Assembly: GCF_037977055.1 (NCBI RefSeq)
Contig: NZ_CP150274.1
Coordinates: 6,572,001-6,636,000, forward strand
Length of the DNA: 64,000 nucleotides
Direction of reading: 5' to 3'
DNA from: Paenibacillus sp. FSL K6-1096
Lineage (GTDB): Bacteria; Bacillota; Bacilli; Paenibacillales; Paenibacillaceae
The translations under genes were made by a program, and so were the position numbers. The stretch's first letter is position 1. Each line of letters opens with the position of its first letter. The notes under the pieces were generated by a model that was not told the DNA's origin, ran no database searches, and was given only the letters and a program-made list of their open reading frames with translations. This document shows positions 35,474-44,944 of this stretch, piece by piece.

Positions 35474-35529
35474 GTACAAAAACAGGGTTGCTTATGATTC
35501 TGTTTTTGTTACATTGTACCGTCTATAAT
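35474..35529 (+). promoter_or_regulatory. Inverted repeat and promoter before the GH127 gene
   Basis: GTACAAAAACAG (35474-35485) and CTGTTTTTGTTAC (35500-35512) are inverted arms 14 bases apart. The right arm overlaps the expected -35 (TGTTTT, 35501-35506), placed 17 bases before TATAAT at 35524-35529. Likely site of the adjacent AraC regulator. Confidence 0.5.
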
Positions 35530-35569
35530 GGCAATAAGCGAGGAAGAAATGCTGAGGAGGAGATAGGCG

Positions 35570-37510
35570 ATGAGTGAATTAAAAGGTGCGGAGGTACGGG
35601 CAACCGTTCAGGATGAGTTCTGGGGCCGTTACATCCGGCTGGTGCAGGATACGGTCATACCTTATCAATATGAGGTGCTTCATGACCGCGTGGCGGGGGC
35701 TGAGCCGAGTCATGCTATTGCCAATTTTGAAATCGCTGCCGGAAGAAAAAAGGGGACGTTCGGAGGTATGGTCTTCCAGGACAGCGATGTAGCCAAGTGG
35801 CTGGAGGCGGCGGGATATTCCCTCAGCATCCGGCGTGACCCGGAGCTCGAGCGCCAGGCGGATGAGGTAATCGATCTGGTGGGAGAAGCGCAGCAAGCCG
35901 ATGGATACCTGAATACGTATTTCACCGTCAAGGAGCCGGGCAAGCGCTGGACGAACCTCCAGGATTGCCATGAGCTGTATTGCGCCGGGCATTTCATCGA
36001 AGCGGCGGTGGCTTATTATGAAGCGACCGGCAAGGACAAGCTGCTGAATATTATGCGCCGGGTGGCCGACCATATTGATTCCGTCTTCGGACCGGAGGAA
36101 GGGAAGCTGAAGGGCTATGACGGTCATCAGGAGATTGAGCTGGCGCTGGTGAAGCTGTACCGGCTGACAGGGGAGGAGAAGTACCTGAAGCTCAGCCTCT
36201 TCTTCATTGACCAGCGGGGCCAGGAGCCGAACTTCCTGCAACAGGAGTGGGAGAGCCGGGGCAGGGCTACGCATTGGGGAGGCAAGACGGAACACATCGA
36301 TACGGCCTATAACCAGGCTCATATTCCGGTCCGCGAGCAGACGGTAGCCGTAGGCCACTCCGTCCGCGCCGTCTATATGTATACGGCCATGGCCGATTTG
36401 GCCCGCCTGACCGGAGATGAAGCTCTGCGCGGGGCTTGCCTGCGCCTGTGGAACAATATGACGGAAAGACAGATGTATATCACAGGCGGAATCGGTTCCA
36501 CGCATCATGGCGAAGCGTTCACCTTTGATTACGATCTGCCCAACGATACGGTTTATGCGGAGACTTGTGCTTCAATCGGGCTGATCTTTTTTGCCAAAAG
36601 AATGCTGGAATTGACTCCTGATAGCCGCTATGCCGATGTGATGGAGCGGGCGCTCTATAATAATGTTCTCGGCTCGATGGCGCAGGACGGCAAGCATTAT
36701 TTCTACGTCAATCCATTGGAGGTCTGGCCGCAGGCCTGCACCTGTAATCCCGGCAAACGGCATGTGAAGGCGCAGCGCCAGGGCTGGTTCGGCTGTGCCT
36801 GCTGCCCGCCGAATGTGGCGCGTCTGCTGACTTCATTGAACCAATATATCTACACTGTGCACAGCAATACGCTCTATACGAACCTGTATATCGGAAGTGA
36901 GCTTAATACGACACTGGGCGGAACACAGGTGAAGATCACTCAGCACAGTAAGCTTCCATGGGAGGGGATTGTCACGCTGAAGGTTGATCCTGCAGAAGCA
37001 GGGGTGTTCGGTATCGCCCTGCGTATTCCCTCGTGGAGCCCAGCGGGGAAAATCCGTGTGAATGGCGAAGCCATTCCCGTACCTGAAGCTCTGGAGCAGG
37101 GCTACGCGGTAATCCGCAGGGAGTGGCAGCCCGGTGATACCGTAGAGCTGATTCTTCAGGTGGACGCGCACCGTATATATGCCCACCCGGAGCTGCGGGC
37201 GAATGCCGGGAAGACGGCGGTTCAGCGCGGGCCGCTGGTCTATTGTCTGGAATCCGCGGATAACCGCGAGCCGTTAAGCTCTGTATCGCTAAGCAGAGAA
37301 GGAACGTTTACGGAAGCTTACGATGAAGATCTGCTTGGCGGAGCGGTAGTGATCAGAGCTGCGGGCTGCCGGGTGGAGGAGCAGAGCTGGAGCGGCGGAC
37401 TCTACAGCGCCACCAGAGCGGCGGTACAGCCGGTGGAAGTGACGGCAATTCCGTATTATCTGTGGGGCAACCGCGGCAGCGGAGAGATGAAGGTATGGAT
37501 ACCGGAGTAA
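35570..37510 (+). CDS. GH127 beta-L-arabinofuranosidase
   Basis: 646 residues, close to the family length. An (alpha/alpha)6 barrel (about 1-440) followed by beta domains. The zinc and catalytic residues of GH127 are visible: Glu and Cys in VYAETCASIG (about residue 329) and the Cys pair in WFGCACCPPN (about 408-412), one cysteine being the nucleophile. No signal peptide, so it acts on imported beta-L-arabinose-containing oligosaccharides such as those from extensin or arabinan side chains. Start ATG follows GAGGAGGAGATAGGCG. Confidence 0.9.
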   Translation: MSELKGAEVRATVQDEFWGRYIRLVQDTVIPYQYEVLHDRVAGAEPSHAIANFEIAAGRKKGTFGGMVFQDSDVAKWLEAAGYSLSIRRDPELERQADEVIDLVGEAQQADGYLNTYFTVKEPGKRWTNLQDCHELYCAGHFIEAAVAYYEATGKDKLLNIMRRVADHIDSVFGPEEGKLKGYDGHQEIELALVKLYRLTGEEKYLKLSLFFIDQRGQEPNFLQQEWESRGRATHWGGKTEHIDTAYNQAHIPVREQTVAVGHSVRAVYMYTAMADLARLTGDEALRGACLRLWNNMTERQMYITGGIGSTHHGEAFTFDYDLPNDTVYAETCASIGLIFFAKRMLELTPDSRYADVMERALYNNVLGSMAQDGKHYFYVNPLEVWPQACTCNPGKRHVKAQRQGWFGCACCPPNVARLLTSLNQYIYTVHSNTLYTNLYIGSELNTTLGGTQVKITQHSKLPWEGIVTLKVDPAEAGVFGIALRIPSWSPAGKIRVNGEAIPVPEALEQGYAVIRREWQPGDTVELILQVDAHRIYAHPELRANAGKTAVQRGPLVYCLESADNREPLSSVSLSREGTFTEAYDEDLLGGAVVIRAAGCRVEEQSWSGGLYSATRAAVQPVEVTAIPYYLWGNRGSGEMKVWIPE

Positions 37511-37536
37511 TTCCGGCGGCTGTCTGCCCGTAAACA

Positions 37537-37585
37537 AACAACCCGGCTGTACCGTTTTGGCGGACAACCGGGTTGTTAAGCTTTT
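37537..37585. terminator. Bidirectional terminator between GH127 and GH94 genes
   Basis: AACAACCCGG / CCGGGTTGTT stem with an inner TGT/ACA pairing; runs TAAGCTTTT on the plus side. Confidence 0.8.
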
Positions 37586-37602
37586 ATAGGAGTGATAGAT
37601 AA

Positions 37603-40038
37603 TTACCCGAGTGTAACTACAACCTGATGAACTGCACCGTCGCCTACAGGACTGATGATGTTGCCTTCTACTGCAGCGCCGTCCAGGGTCAGGCTGGCCA
37701 CGCCCTTGGAGACATGGTTCGGATTCTGGATCGAGATGACATACGTATCGCCGCGGAAGACGCGGGTAATCTCGAAGCCGTCCCACTCTGCAGGGATACA
37801 AGGGTCGACCTTGAGTCCGGCGAAGTCGGCCTGAATGCCCAGGATCGACTGTGTAATCGCTACATAGTTCCATGCCGCCGTACCGGTCAGCCAGGAGTTC
37901 TTCGCTTCCCCGTGGCGTACCGCATCTTTACCGGCGATCATCTGCGAATAGACGTAAGGCTCCATCCGGTGAATTTCGCTGATGTCCTCCAGGTAGGCCG
38001 GAGCGATTTTGCGGTAGATGTCAAAAGCTCTGTTCCCATTCCCGAGTACCGTCTCAGCAATCATGATCCACGGGTTGTTGTGGCAGAAGATCCCGGCATT
38101 CTCTTTGTAGCCTGGAGGATAGGTCGAGATCTCACCCAGGTTCAGATAGTACTTAGAATAAGGGGGCTGCTGCAAGACGATACCATATTCCGTATCCAGA
38201 TGCTCCTCCACGGAAGCAAGAGCGCGTGCGGCTTCGCCGTTCTCCACACCGATTCCCGCCATAACACAGATCCCCTGCGGCTCGATGAAGATACGGCCTT
38301 CTTCGTTCTCCTTGCTGCCGATCTTGTCGCCATAGTGGTCGTAAGCTCTGAGGAACCAGTCGCCGTCGAAGCCATGCGACAGGGTGATGGCCCGCATGTT
38401 CTCGATCTTCGCTACAGCGTCGGCTGCCACATCATCGAGTCCGCGCATCCGGCAGATTTCGGCATAGTCCGGTCCGACGAAGACGAACAGGCCGGCGATG
38501 AACACGGATTCCGCTACTCCGCCTGCGATGTTCTCTGTGGTCTGGAACGATTCGCCCGGCTCTGTGGAGAAGCAGTTGAGGTTGAGACAGTCATTCCAGT
38601 CGGCGCGGCCGATCAGCGGCAGGCCATGAGGTCCGAGATTGTTCGTCACATGCTCGAAGGAGACCTTCAAGTGCTCGAACAGGGTAGCCGTGTGATCCGG
38701 ATTGCTGTCGAACGGAACCTGCTCATCCAGAATCGAGGTATCTCCAGTTTCCTTAATATAAGCAGCCGTACCCAGGATCAGCCACAGCGGATCATCGTTG
38801 AAGCCGGAGCCGACTTCGTTATTGCCCTTCTTGGTAAGCGGCTGGTACTGGTGATACGCGCTGCCGTCAGGGAACTGGGTCGCTGCGATATCCAGAATAC
38901 GTTCTCTGGCACGCTCAGGAATCTGGTGGACGAAGCCGAGCAAGTCCTGATTGGAGTCGCGGAAGCCCATGCCGCGGCCGATCCCGGATTCAAAGTAAGA
39001 GGCCGAACGGGACATATTGAAGGTAACCATACACTGATACGGATTCCAGATGTTGACCATACGGTTCAGCTTGTCGTCCCCGCTCTGAATCTGGTATTTG
39101 GACAGCAGGTTATCCCAGTGAGCAGCCAGCACGGCCAGGGCAGCATCGACTTGGGCATCTGTAGCGAACTGGTCGATGACAGCCTGGGCAGGCTTCTTGT
39201 TAATGACGTTCAGCGCTTCCCATTTCTCATCCTCCGGATTCTCAATATAGCCGAGGACGAAGATGAAGCTTTGCTCTTCACCCGGTTCCAGCGTGATGTC
39301 CAGAGCGTGGGAGCCGATCGGCGACCAGCCGCTGGCCATGGAATTGGTAGCTTCACCGGCAGCAACAGCCTGCGGAGCATCCAGACCATTGTACATGCCC
39401 ACGAACGATTCGCGGTCGGTATCGAAGCCGGCAATTTCCTTGTTTACAGAATAGAAGGCGTAGTGGTTTCTGCGTTCACGGTACTCGGTTTTGTGATAGA
39501 TGACGGAATCCTTCACTTCAACCTCGCCGGTGCTGAGGTTACGCTGGAAGTTGGTCATATCGTCATTGGCATTCCACAGGCAGAACTCGGCAAAAGAGAA
39601 CAGCTTCACACTCTTCTTGGCATCGCTGGTGTTCTTCACGATCAGACGGTGCACTTCAGCATTGTGGCCCATCGGTACAAAAGCAAGCTGGTTCACGGAA
39701 ATTCCGTTCCGCTCCCCGGTAATGGAAGTATAGCCGAGACCGTGGCGGCATTCGTAGAAGTCGAGATCGCGCTTCACCGGCATCCAGCCCGGCGTCCAGA
39801 AATCCCCGCCATCATACAGATAATAGTAACGTCCGCCGGTGTCCAGCGGAATATTGTTATACCGGTAACGGGTAAGTCTTCTCATGCGCGCATCGCGGTA
39901 GAAGGTATAACCCCCGGCAGTATTAGAGATGAGGCCGAAGAACTGCTCGTTGCCGAGGTAGTTAATCCAAGGGTAAGGCGTCTTAGGGGTATTGATTACA
40001 TACTCCTTGCGGGTGTCGTCAAAGGTTCCGAATTTCAT
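37603..40038 (-). CDS. cbp: Cellobiose phosphorylase (GH94)
   Basis: 811 residues, the same length as the clostridial cellobiose phosphorylase, and with the same N-terminal pattern (KFGTFDDTRKEYVI, TPYPWINYLGNEQFFG). The general acid Asp lies in RADWNDCLNLN. The enzyme splits cellobiose with phosphate into glucose 1-phosphate and glucose in the cytoplasm, saving ATP. I chose the ATG at 40038, preceded by AAGGAGACTTGTCTCTC; an open extension upstream overlaps the regulator gene and has no site. A LacI-type operator lies just before it and the lacI-like gene upstream shares the direction. Confidence 0.93.
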   Translation of the reverse strand: MKFGTFDDTRKEYVINTPKTPYPWINYLGNEQFFGLISNTAGGYTFYRDARMRRLTRYRYNNIPLDTGGRYYYLYDGGDFWTPGWMPVKRDLDFYECRHGLGYTSITGERNGISVNQLAFVPMGHNAEVHRLIVKNTSDAKKSVKLFSFAEFCLWNANDDMTNFQRNLSTGEVEVKDSVIYHKTEYRERRNHYAFYSVNKEIAGFDTDRESFVGMYNGLDAPQAVAAGEATNSMASGWSPIGSHALDITLEPGEEQSFIFVLGYIENPEDEKWEALNVINKKPAQAVIDQFATDAQVDAALAVLAAHWDNLLSKYQIQSGDDKLNRMVNIWNPYQCMVTFNMSRSASYFESGIGRGMGFRDSNQDLLGFVHQIPERARERILDIAATQFPDGSAYHQYQPLTKKGNNEVGSGFNDDPLWLILGTAAYIKETGDTSILDEQVPFDSNPDHTATLFEHLKVSFEHVTNNLGPHGLPLIGRADWNDCLNLNCFSTEPGESFQTTENIAGGVAESVFIAGLFVFVGPDYAEICRMRGLDDVAADAVAKIENMRAITLSHGFDGDWFLRAYDHYGDKIGSKENEEGRIFIEPQGICVMAGIGVENGEAARALASVEEHLDTEYGIVLQQPPYSKYYLNLGEISTYPPGYKENAGIFCHNNPWIMIAETVLGNGNRAFDIYRKIAPAYLEDISEIHRMEPYVYSQMIAGKDAVRHGEAKNSWLTGTAAWNYVAITQSILGIQADFAGLKVDPCIPAEWDGFEITRVFRGDTYVISIQNPNHVSKGVASLTLDGAAVEGNIISPVGDGAVHQVVVTLG

Positions 40039-40060
40039 GAGAGACAAGTCTCCTTTCGAT

Positions 40061-40078
40061 TGTGAACGCGCGTTTACA
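40061..40078 (-). promoter_or_regulatory. LacI-family operator before cellobiose phosphorylase gene
   Basis: TGTGAACGCGCGTTTACA, an 18-base palindrome with one mismatch, 23 bases before the start codon. It matches the second site at 41224 in 15 or more positions. Confidence 0.75.
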
Positions 40079-40151
40079 GTACGGAGAAAAAATTCCCTCC
40101 GGGCAAGGGATTTTTCTGCAGCTATCTTGTTGAGTAGGGTGGTTCCTGGCT

Positions 40152-41207
40152 CTAGGCCTTCGGCGGCTGGCAGGAATCTCTGGCAACCAGGCGTGCCGGG
40201 AAGCTGATGGTGCTGAAGGTCGGCTGCCGGGAATCGCACAGCTCCATGACCTTCTCCACAGCGGCCTTCGACATCTCATAGATCGGCAGACGGACGGAGG
40301 TCAGCTTGGGATGAATCCGCGCGGCCAGCTGCACATCGTCGAACCCGGCAATGGAGATATCATCCGGTACAGTGATGCCATGCTCCGAGAACGCTTCCAT
40401 CGCCGAAATGGCCATGTCATCATTCGAAGAGAAGAACGCGGTCGGCAGCGGGCCGCCGGAATCCAGCAGCTTCTTGACTTGTTCATAGGCGGTTTCCTTC
40501 AGAAAATCACCCTGCAGCACAAATTCCTCATTCAGCGTAAGGCCATGGCGGTTCAACGTATCCACGTAAGCCATGTAGCGCTCCCGCCCGGAGTAGGTGT
40601 TCATCCGCCCGCAGATGATGCCAATCTCCGTATGCCCGAGACCGATCAGGTACTCAATGGCTTCAGCCGTGCCTTCATAATCCTTGGAATTGACAACCGC
40701 CAGATGATTGCGGTCCAGATGCTCAGCCATAATCTCCGAGATGTCATAATCAATCAGCACCAGCGGCGATTCCAGGCCCACCATCTCCCGCACAATCCCG
40801 ATGTCCTTCTGGGTGCCGACGATGATGCCGCCGTCAATCCGCTTCTGCAGGAAGGCCTGCTTGACCTTCAGGAAGTCGTCGGGAGAGTAGACGGTGTGAA
40901 TCAGAACATAGCAGCCGCGGGCGTTCGCTGTGTCCACCACAGCATCGACGAACGGGGCGAAGTAGTTGTTCTGATAGATCCGCGTCGCATTCTCCTTCTC
41001 GTTCATGCTGATGGCAAACAGCCCGATTGTGTCGGTCTTCTTGCCGGCCAGCGCCCGGGCGAAGCTGTTCGGCTCATATTGATGCTGTTCAATCACCTTC
41101 AGCACCTTGGCCCGGGTCTCTTCAGGGACATTGGAATAGTTGTTGATCACACGGGATACGGTGCTTCGCGAAACCCCGGCTAGCTTGGCGATATCTTCGC
41201 TTCGCAT
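40152..41207 (-). CDS. LacI-family repressor
   Basis: 351 residues: N-terminal LacI helix-turn-helix (SEDIAKLAGVSRSTVSRVIN), hinge helix (PNSFARALAGKKT) and periplasmic-binding-protein-like sugar domain (about 60-340). It lies directly upstream of and in the same direction as the cellobiose phosphorylase gene, and identical-type palindromes lie before both genes, so autoregulation plus control of cellobiose use is likely. Inducer not known; cellobiose or a related disaccharide is the obvious candidate. ATG follows GAGGGGGTACATT. Confidence 0.9.
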   Translation of the reverse strand: MRSEDIAKLAGVSRSTVSRVINNYSNVPEETRAKVLKVIEQHQYEPNSFARALAGKKTDTIGLFAISMNEKENATRIYQNNYFAPFVDAVVDTANARGCYVLIHTVYSPDDFLKVKQAFLQKRIDGGIIVGTQKDIGIVREMVGLESPLVLIDYDISEIMAEHLDRNHLAVVNSKDYEGTAEAIEYLIGLGHTEIGIICGRMNTYSGRERYMAYVDTLNRHGLTLNEEFVLQGDFLKETAYEQVKKLLDSGGPLPTAFFSSNDDMAISAMEAFSEHGITVPDDISIAGFDDVQLAARIHPKLTSVRLPIYEMSKAAVEKVMELCDSRQPTFSTISFPARLVARDSCQPPKA

Positions 41208-41223
41208 AATGTACCCCCTCTAT

Positions 41224-41241
41224 TGTAAACGCGCGTTTATG
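41224..41241 (-). promoter_or_regulatory. LacI-family operator before the repressor gene
   Basis: TGTAAACGCGCGTTTATG, 18-base palindrome about 17 bases before the repressor start codon. It also lies in the intergenic region shared with the divergent sensor kinase gene. Confidence 0.75.
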
Positions 41242-41438
41242 CACTCATTGTAGAATAAATCATTGCCCAGGTCAATCGCCTTCGGCAATATTTTCCCCCT
41301 GTAATTCAAGCGTTGTCCACTTGCCGGATTCTCCAATCTGCGTTACAACTAAATGCAGCAAGCAAAATGTGCTACTGGAAGGCAGGAACAGATCATGATA
41401 CAGGCATCCGCTGCGCAGTTATGCAAGGATAAGGAGGG

Positions 41439-43265
41439 ATGGCTATCTTTTATTCGCTGAAAAACCGTTTGATCGCATTCTTCGTGGTGCTGCTGGTATT
41501 ATCCTTTGGCACTATGTCACTGCTGCTGTTCAATCAGTCTCGCTCCATTATCCGCTCCTACATTGAATCGTCGGCACTGGAAAAGATGGACGAATACGGG
41601 TCTTTTATTCATATGGCGCTCCAGCAGAGCTATGACTTGTCCTCTCTGGTCTACAACAGCGACATTACCCAGAAGTGGGATGCGATGCTCACTAATTCCG
41701 CTTCCACTGAAGGGCAGAGGATGCTGGCCAATATTAACATGAGCAAGTTCCTGACCCAGACGACGAATAATTATTCCATTGTCTCCTCAGTCAGCATCTA
41801 CCGCAAGGAGGGACTGCAGGTCGGTGCCGAGAATCAGGTGGCGGCAGATACTTCGTTCTTGCTGGAGGCCTGGTACCGCAACTTCATCGGCCATAGTATT
41901 CACTGGGTTCCGGCCCATACGGATGAGGCGGAGATCAACGGGGCCAAGCCGTACGAGGTGGTGAGCCTGCTGCTGCCCATCGGAATCTTCGAGCCGTCGC
42001 TGGCTAAGAATGTGATGAAGGTCAACATCAAGGCGGACTACCTGCTGGAGCCGCTGAATCGTATACACCTTGGTGAAAGCGGTACCATATTCCTGCTGAA
42101 CGAGCAGGGCAGCCCCATTCTATCCCAGCAGGAGTACAATACACATCCGGAGGCGGCGAAGGAAGTGGAGCGGGTGCGGGCCGGGCGGGAGGCACAGGGG
42201 GTAGTCTACTTGAAGGATCAGCAGGGCGGCTCCCGCATTCTGGTCTACAAAAAGCTGGCGATCACCAACTGGCTGCTGGTCGGCTTCGTCTCGGAGCAGG
42301 ACCTGTACGCCAATCTGTTCAAGCTCCGCAACAGCATAATTGTATTCGCTTCGCTGATGCTGGCGGCCGCCTTTGCGCTGGCGTACTGGATCTCATCGGG
42401 CATTACCAAGCCGCTCTCGCGGCTGGTCTCGGCTATGCGCCATGTACAGAAGGGCGACTTCGCCCAAGCCGAGCGGCTGACCCTGCCGGAGCGCAGAATC
42501 CAGAACGAGGTGGATTATGCCACCGTCACCTTCCGCAACATGGTCAAGCAGCTATCGCATCTGATCCGTACTGAATTTGAACAGAAGCTTCTGCGTCAAC
42601 AGGCGGAATATAAGGCACTGCTGATGCAGATCAATCCGCATTTCCTGTTCAATACGCTGGAGCTGATGAGCAGCCTGGCGATCCAGCAGCGGACGAAGGA
42701 GACGGTTACCGTTATTGAGTCGCTGGGCAAAATGCTCCGGTTCTCGCTAAGGATCAGCGAGGATCTGATTCCGCTGCGCGAGGAGCTGAAGGTTGTGCGC
42801 TATTACATGTCCATCCTGGAGGTGCGCTTCGGTGCGGGCCTGGATCTGCGGCTGGACGCGGAGGAGGCGCCTGATGATCCGGAAGTCGTCAAGTTCCTGC
42901 TTCAGCCGCTGATTGAGAATGCGGTCAAGTACAGCTTCATTCACCAGGCCAAAGCCAAGGTACGGATTACCGTCAGAGCGGACAAGGACCGCCTGATGCT
43001 GTCCGTTGCCGACAACGGCATCGGAATGGACCCGGTGCTGCTGCGCGAGCTGAAGGATCAGGCGATGCGACAGCAGCCGGAGCAGTTGCTGCAGAGCATG
43101 ACTCATCAGATTGGACTGCGCAATGTGCTGGCCAGATGCCGGCTGTATTACGGTGAACGGTTCACCTTGAACATAGATTCAGACAAGGAGACGGGCACCT
43201 GTATCACGCTGGGCCTGCCCCTTCAGAGGAGGAATGACCATGTACCGCGTATTGATCGTGGATGA
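41439..43265 (+). CDS. YesM-type sensor histidine kinase
   Basis: 608 residues: membrane helix (about 10-30), extracellular Cache-like sensor (about 35-290), second helix (IIVFASLMLAAAFALAYWI), HAMP (about 320-375), the His-kinase motif INPHFLFNTLELMSSL with phospho-acceptor His, and an HATPase (NAVKYS; ADNGIGMDP). It pairs with the AraC-type regulator gene that overlaps it by 26 bases and probably senses carbohydrate outside the cell. The ATG is only one or two bases from AAGGAGG, which is tight; an earlier AAGGA at 41425 may serve instead. Confidence 0.88.
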   Translation: MAIFYSLKNRLIAFFVVLLVLSFGTMSLLLFNQSRSIIRSYIESSALEKMDEYGSFIHMALQQSYDLSSLVYNSDITQKWDAMLTNSASTEGQRMLANINMSKFLTQTTNNYSIVSSVSIYRKEGLQVGAENQVAADTSFLLEAWYRNFIGHSIHWVPAHTDEAEINGAKPYEVVSLLLPIGIFEPSLAKNVMKVNIKADYLLEPLNRIHLGESGTIFLLNEQGSPILSQQEYNTHPEAAKEVERVRAGREAQGVVYLKDQQGGSRILVYKKLAITNWLLVGFVSEQDLYANLFKLRNSIIVFASLMLAAAFALAYWISSGITKPLSRLVSAMRHVQKGDFAQAERLTLPERRIQNEVDYATVTFRNMVKQLSHLIRTEFEQKLLRQQAEYKALLMQINPHFLFNTLELMSSLAIQQRTKETVTVIESLGKMLRFSLRISEDLIPLREELKVVRYYMSILEVRFGAGLDLRLDAEEAPDDPEVVKFLLQPLIENAVKYSFIHQAKAKVRITVRADKDRLMLSVADNGIGMDPVLLRELKDQAMRQQPEQLLQSMTHQIGLRNVLARCRLYYGERFTLNIDSDKETGTCITLGLPLQRRNDHVPRIDRG

Positions 43266-44880
43266 CGAACCGGAGATCCGCCTGGGCCTGCGGCTCAAGG
43301 CTGACTTTGCCGCGCTGGGCCTCCGTGTAACCGGCGAGGCGGGCAACGGCATGGAGGCGATGGAACGGCTGGCAAGCCAGGCGGCCGATATTGTCATTAC
43401 GGATATGAACATGCCGGTGATGAACGGCGTATCTTTCCTGGACGAATGCCGCAGGCTCTACCCGGAGCTGAAGCTGGTGGTCATTACAGGCTATGAGGAT
43501 TTCCATTACGCCCGGGCAGCAATCCGCAATCAGGCGCGGGATTATCTGCTCAAGCCGGTGGCCGCAGATGAGCTGACGGCCATGCTCCGGAAGCTGAAGA
43601 ACGAGCTGGATCAGGAGCGTAATGACCGTGACCGGCAGGCCGTGAATGAGTGGCGGTTGTCCCAGTATTACGGGGAGATGAAAGAACATTTCCTGGTGCA
43701 GCTTGTCAAAGGGGAAGCGGAGCCGGTCCATGCGCTTAAGGAGCGTGCCGCGCTGTTCGAGCTGGACGGGTGGGACTTGACGGAGGTACGGTTCGTAACG
43801 GCCGGCCTCCGCGAACGGACAGGGGCGGAGGCACAGATACCGGAGCCTGGGCAAGGTAAGGGCGGAGCACTGCCGGGCCGTGCACCGGGCAAGCTGCGGC
43901 TGCCGTTCGAGCTGTTGGGCAGGGAATTCGCGGGCAGCTCCGGGATGCACTGCCAGGTGCTGCGGGACCCTAGCTATCCGGGGCTGGTCCATTTCATCCT
44001 CCAGGACCCGCTGACTGATATGGAGCGCTTCTGTGCAGAGCTGACGGAATGCATCGCCGCCCATCTGGGCTTCAAGCCGGTGGTCGGCTGCAGCGGCGGC
44101 AAGCTTGGCTTCCTCCGCTGGAAGGAAGGCTACCTGGAATCGCTTCTGGCCTGGAACCTCTCGGAGAATGCCGAACATCCCTTAGCCGAAGGAAGAAGCG
44201 AGCCGGGAATGGTACTTACGGAGGAGCTGACACGGACCTTGCGCAGGCTTCTGATTCAGGGGGATTGGAACGCCTTCGGGCAGAGCATCCGCCAGGAGCT
44301 GCAGCAGGCGTTCTCCCATTCCCGCTCCTGTATGGTGAAGCTGATTTTCCAGCTCTGTCTGCTTGTAGACGGCGCGGCCGCAGAGGCCGCAGACGGTGAC
44401 ATCCAGGCCCAGGAGCTATGGCTCTATCCTGAAACGGTCCACAAGCTGGATTCGGTGGACAAGGCCGCACAATTCCTGCTGGAGCGGGCGGCCTCTGTGT
44501 ACGATGCGATGCAGGAAGCCGGTGATGCCGAGGATTCGGTGATCCGCACAGCGACGCAATATATCGACAGCAACTATATGTATGATCTTAACCTGACTCA
44601 GCTTGCCGCACGGTTCAATTACAATTCCTCCTATTTCTCGGAGCTGTTCAAGGCCAGGGTGGGCCGGAGCTTCATGGTCTATCTGACCGGCCGCCGCATG
44701 GCCCAGGCCATGCATTTGCTGCTCACTACAACGCTTAGCCTCTCGGATATTGCCGAGCTGACCGGGTTCTCGAATGCCAGCTATTTCAGCTCCAAGTTCA
44801 AAAAAATGTACGGAACCGCCCCGTCGGACTTCCGCCGGCACCCACCTGAAAAATTCAGTAGTCAACAGCCGAAGAAATAG
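43240..44880 (+). CDS. YesN-type response regulator (AraC C-terminus)
   Basis: 546 residues: receiver (VLIVDDEPEIRLGL; phospho-Asp in IVITDMNMPVMNG; Lys in YLLKPVAADE), a long central region, and an AraC-type double helix-turn-helix (LNLTQLAARFNYNSSYFSEL; LSLSDIAELTGFSNASYFSS). It should activate the downstream ABC-importer and glycosidase genes. ATG at 43240 follows AGAGGAGGA by 7 bases and overlaps the kinase gene. Confidence 0.9.
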   Translation: MYRVLIVDDEPEIRLGLRLKADFAALGLRVTGEAGNGMEAMERLASQAADIVITDMNMPVMNGVSFLDECRRLYPELKLVVITGYEDFHYARAAIRNQARDYLLKPVAADELTAMLRKLKNELDQERNDRDRQAVNEWRLSQYYGEMKEHFLVQLVKGEAEPVHALKERAALFELDGWDLTEVRFVTAGLRERTGAEAQIPEPGQGKGGALPGRAPGKLRLPFELLGREFAGSSGMHCQVLRDPSYPGLVHFILQDPLTDMERFCAELTECIAAHLGFKPVVGCSGGKLGFLRWKEGYLESLLAWNLSENAEHPLAEGRSEPGMVLTEELTRTLRRLLIQGDWNAFGQSIRQELQQAFSHSRSCMVKLIFQLCLLVDGAAAEAADGDIQAQELWLYPETVHKLDSVDKAAQFLLERAASVYDAMQEAGDAEDSVIRTATQYIDSNYMYDLNLTQLAARFNYNSSYFSELFKARVGRSFMVYLTGRRMAQAMHLLLTTTLSLSDIAELTGFSNASYFSSKFKKMYGTAPSDFRRHPPEKFSSQQPKK

Positions 44881-44944
44881 CATTCAAGCGGGCTGCGCTC
44901 CTCCCTATAATGAGCCTATATCCATGAAGAAGGAGAAGGCGCAT

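Noticed and set aside
37627..40065. An 812-codon open frame on the plus strand opposite the cellobiose phosphorylase gene
   Set aside because: It is the mirror of a highly conserved enzyme gene with strong third-position bias; its translation shows no domain and it has no ribosome binding site.
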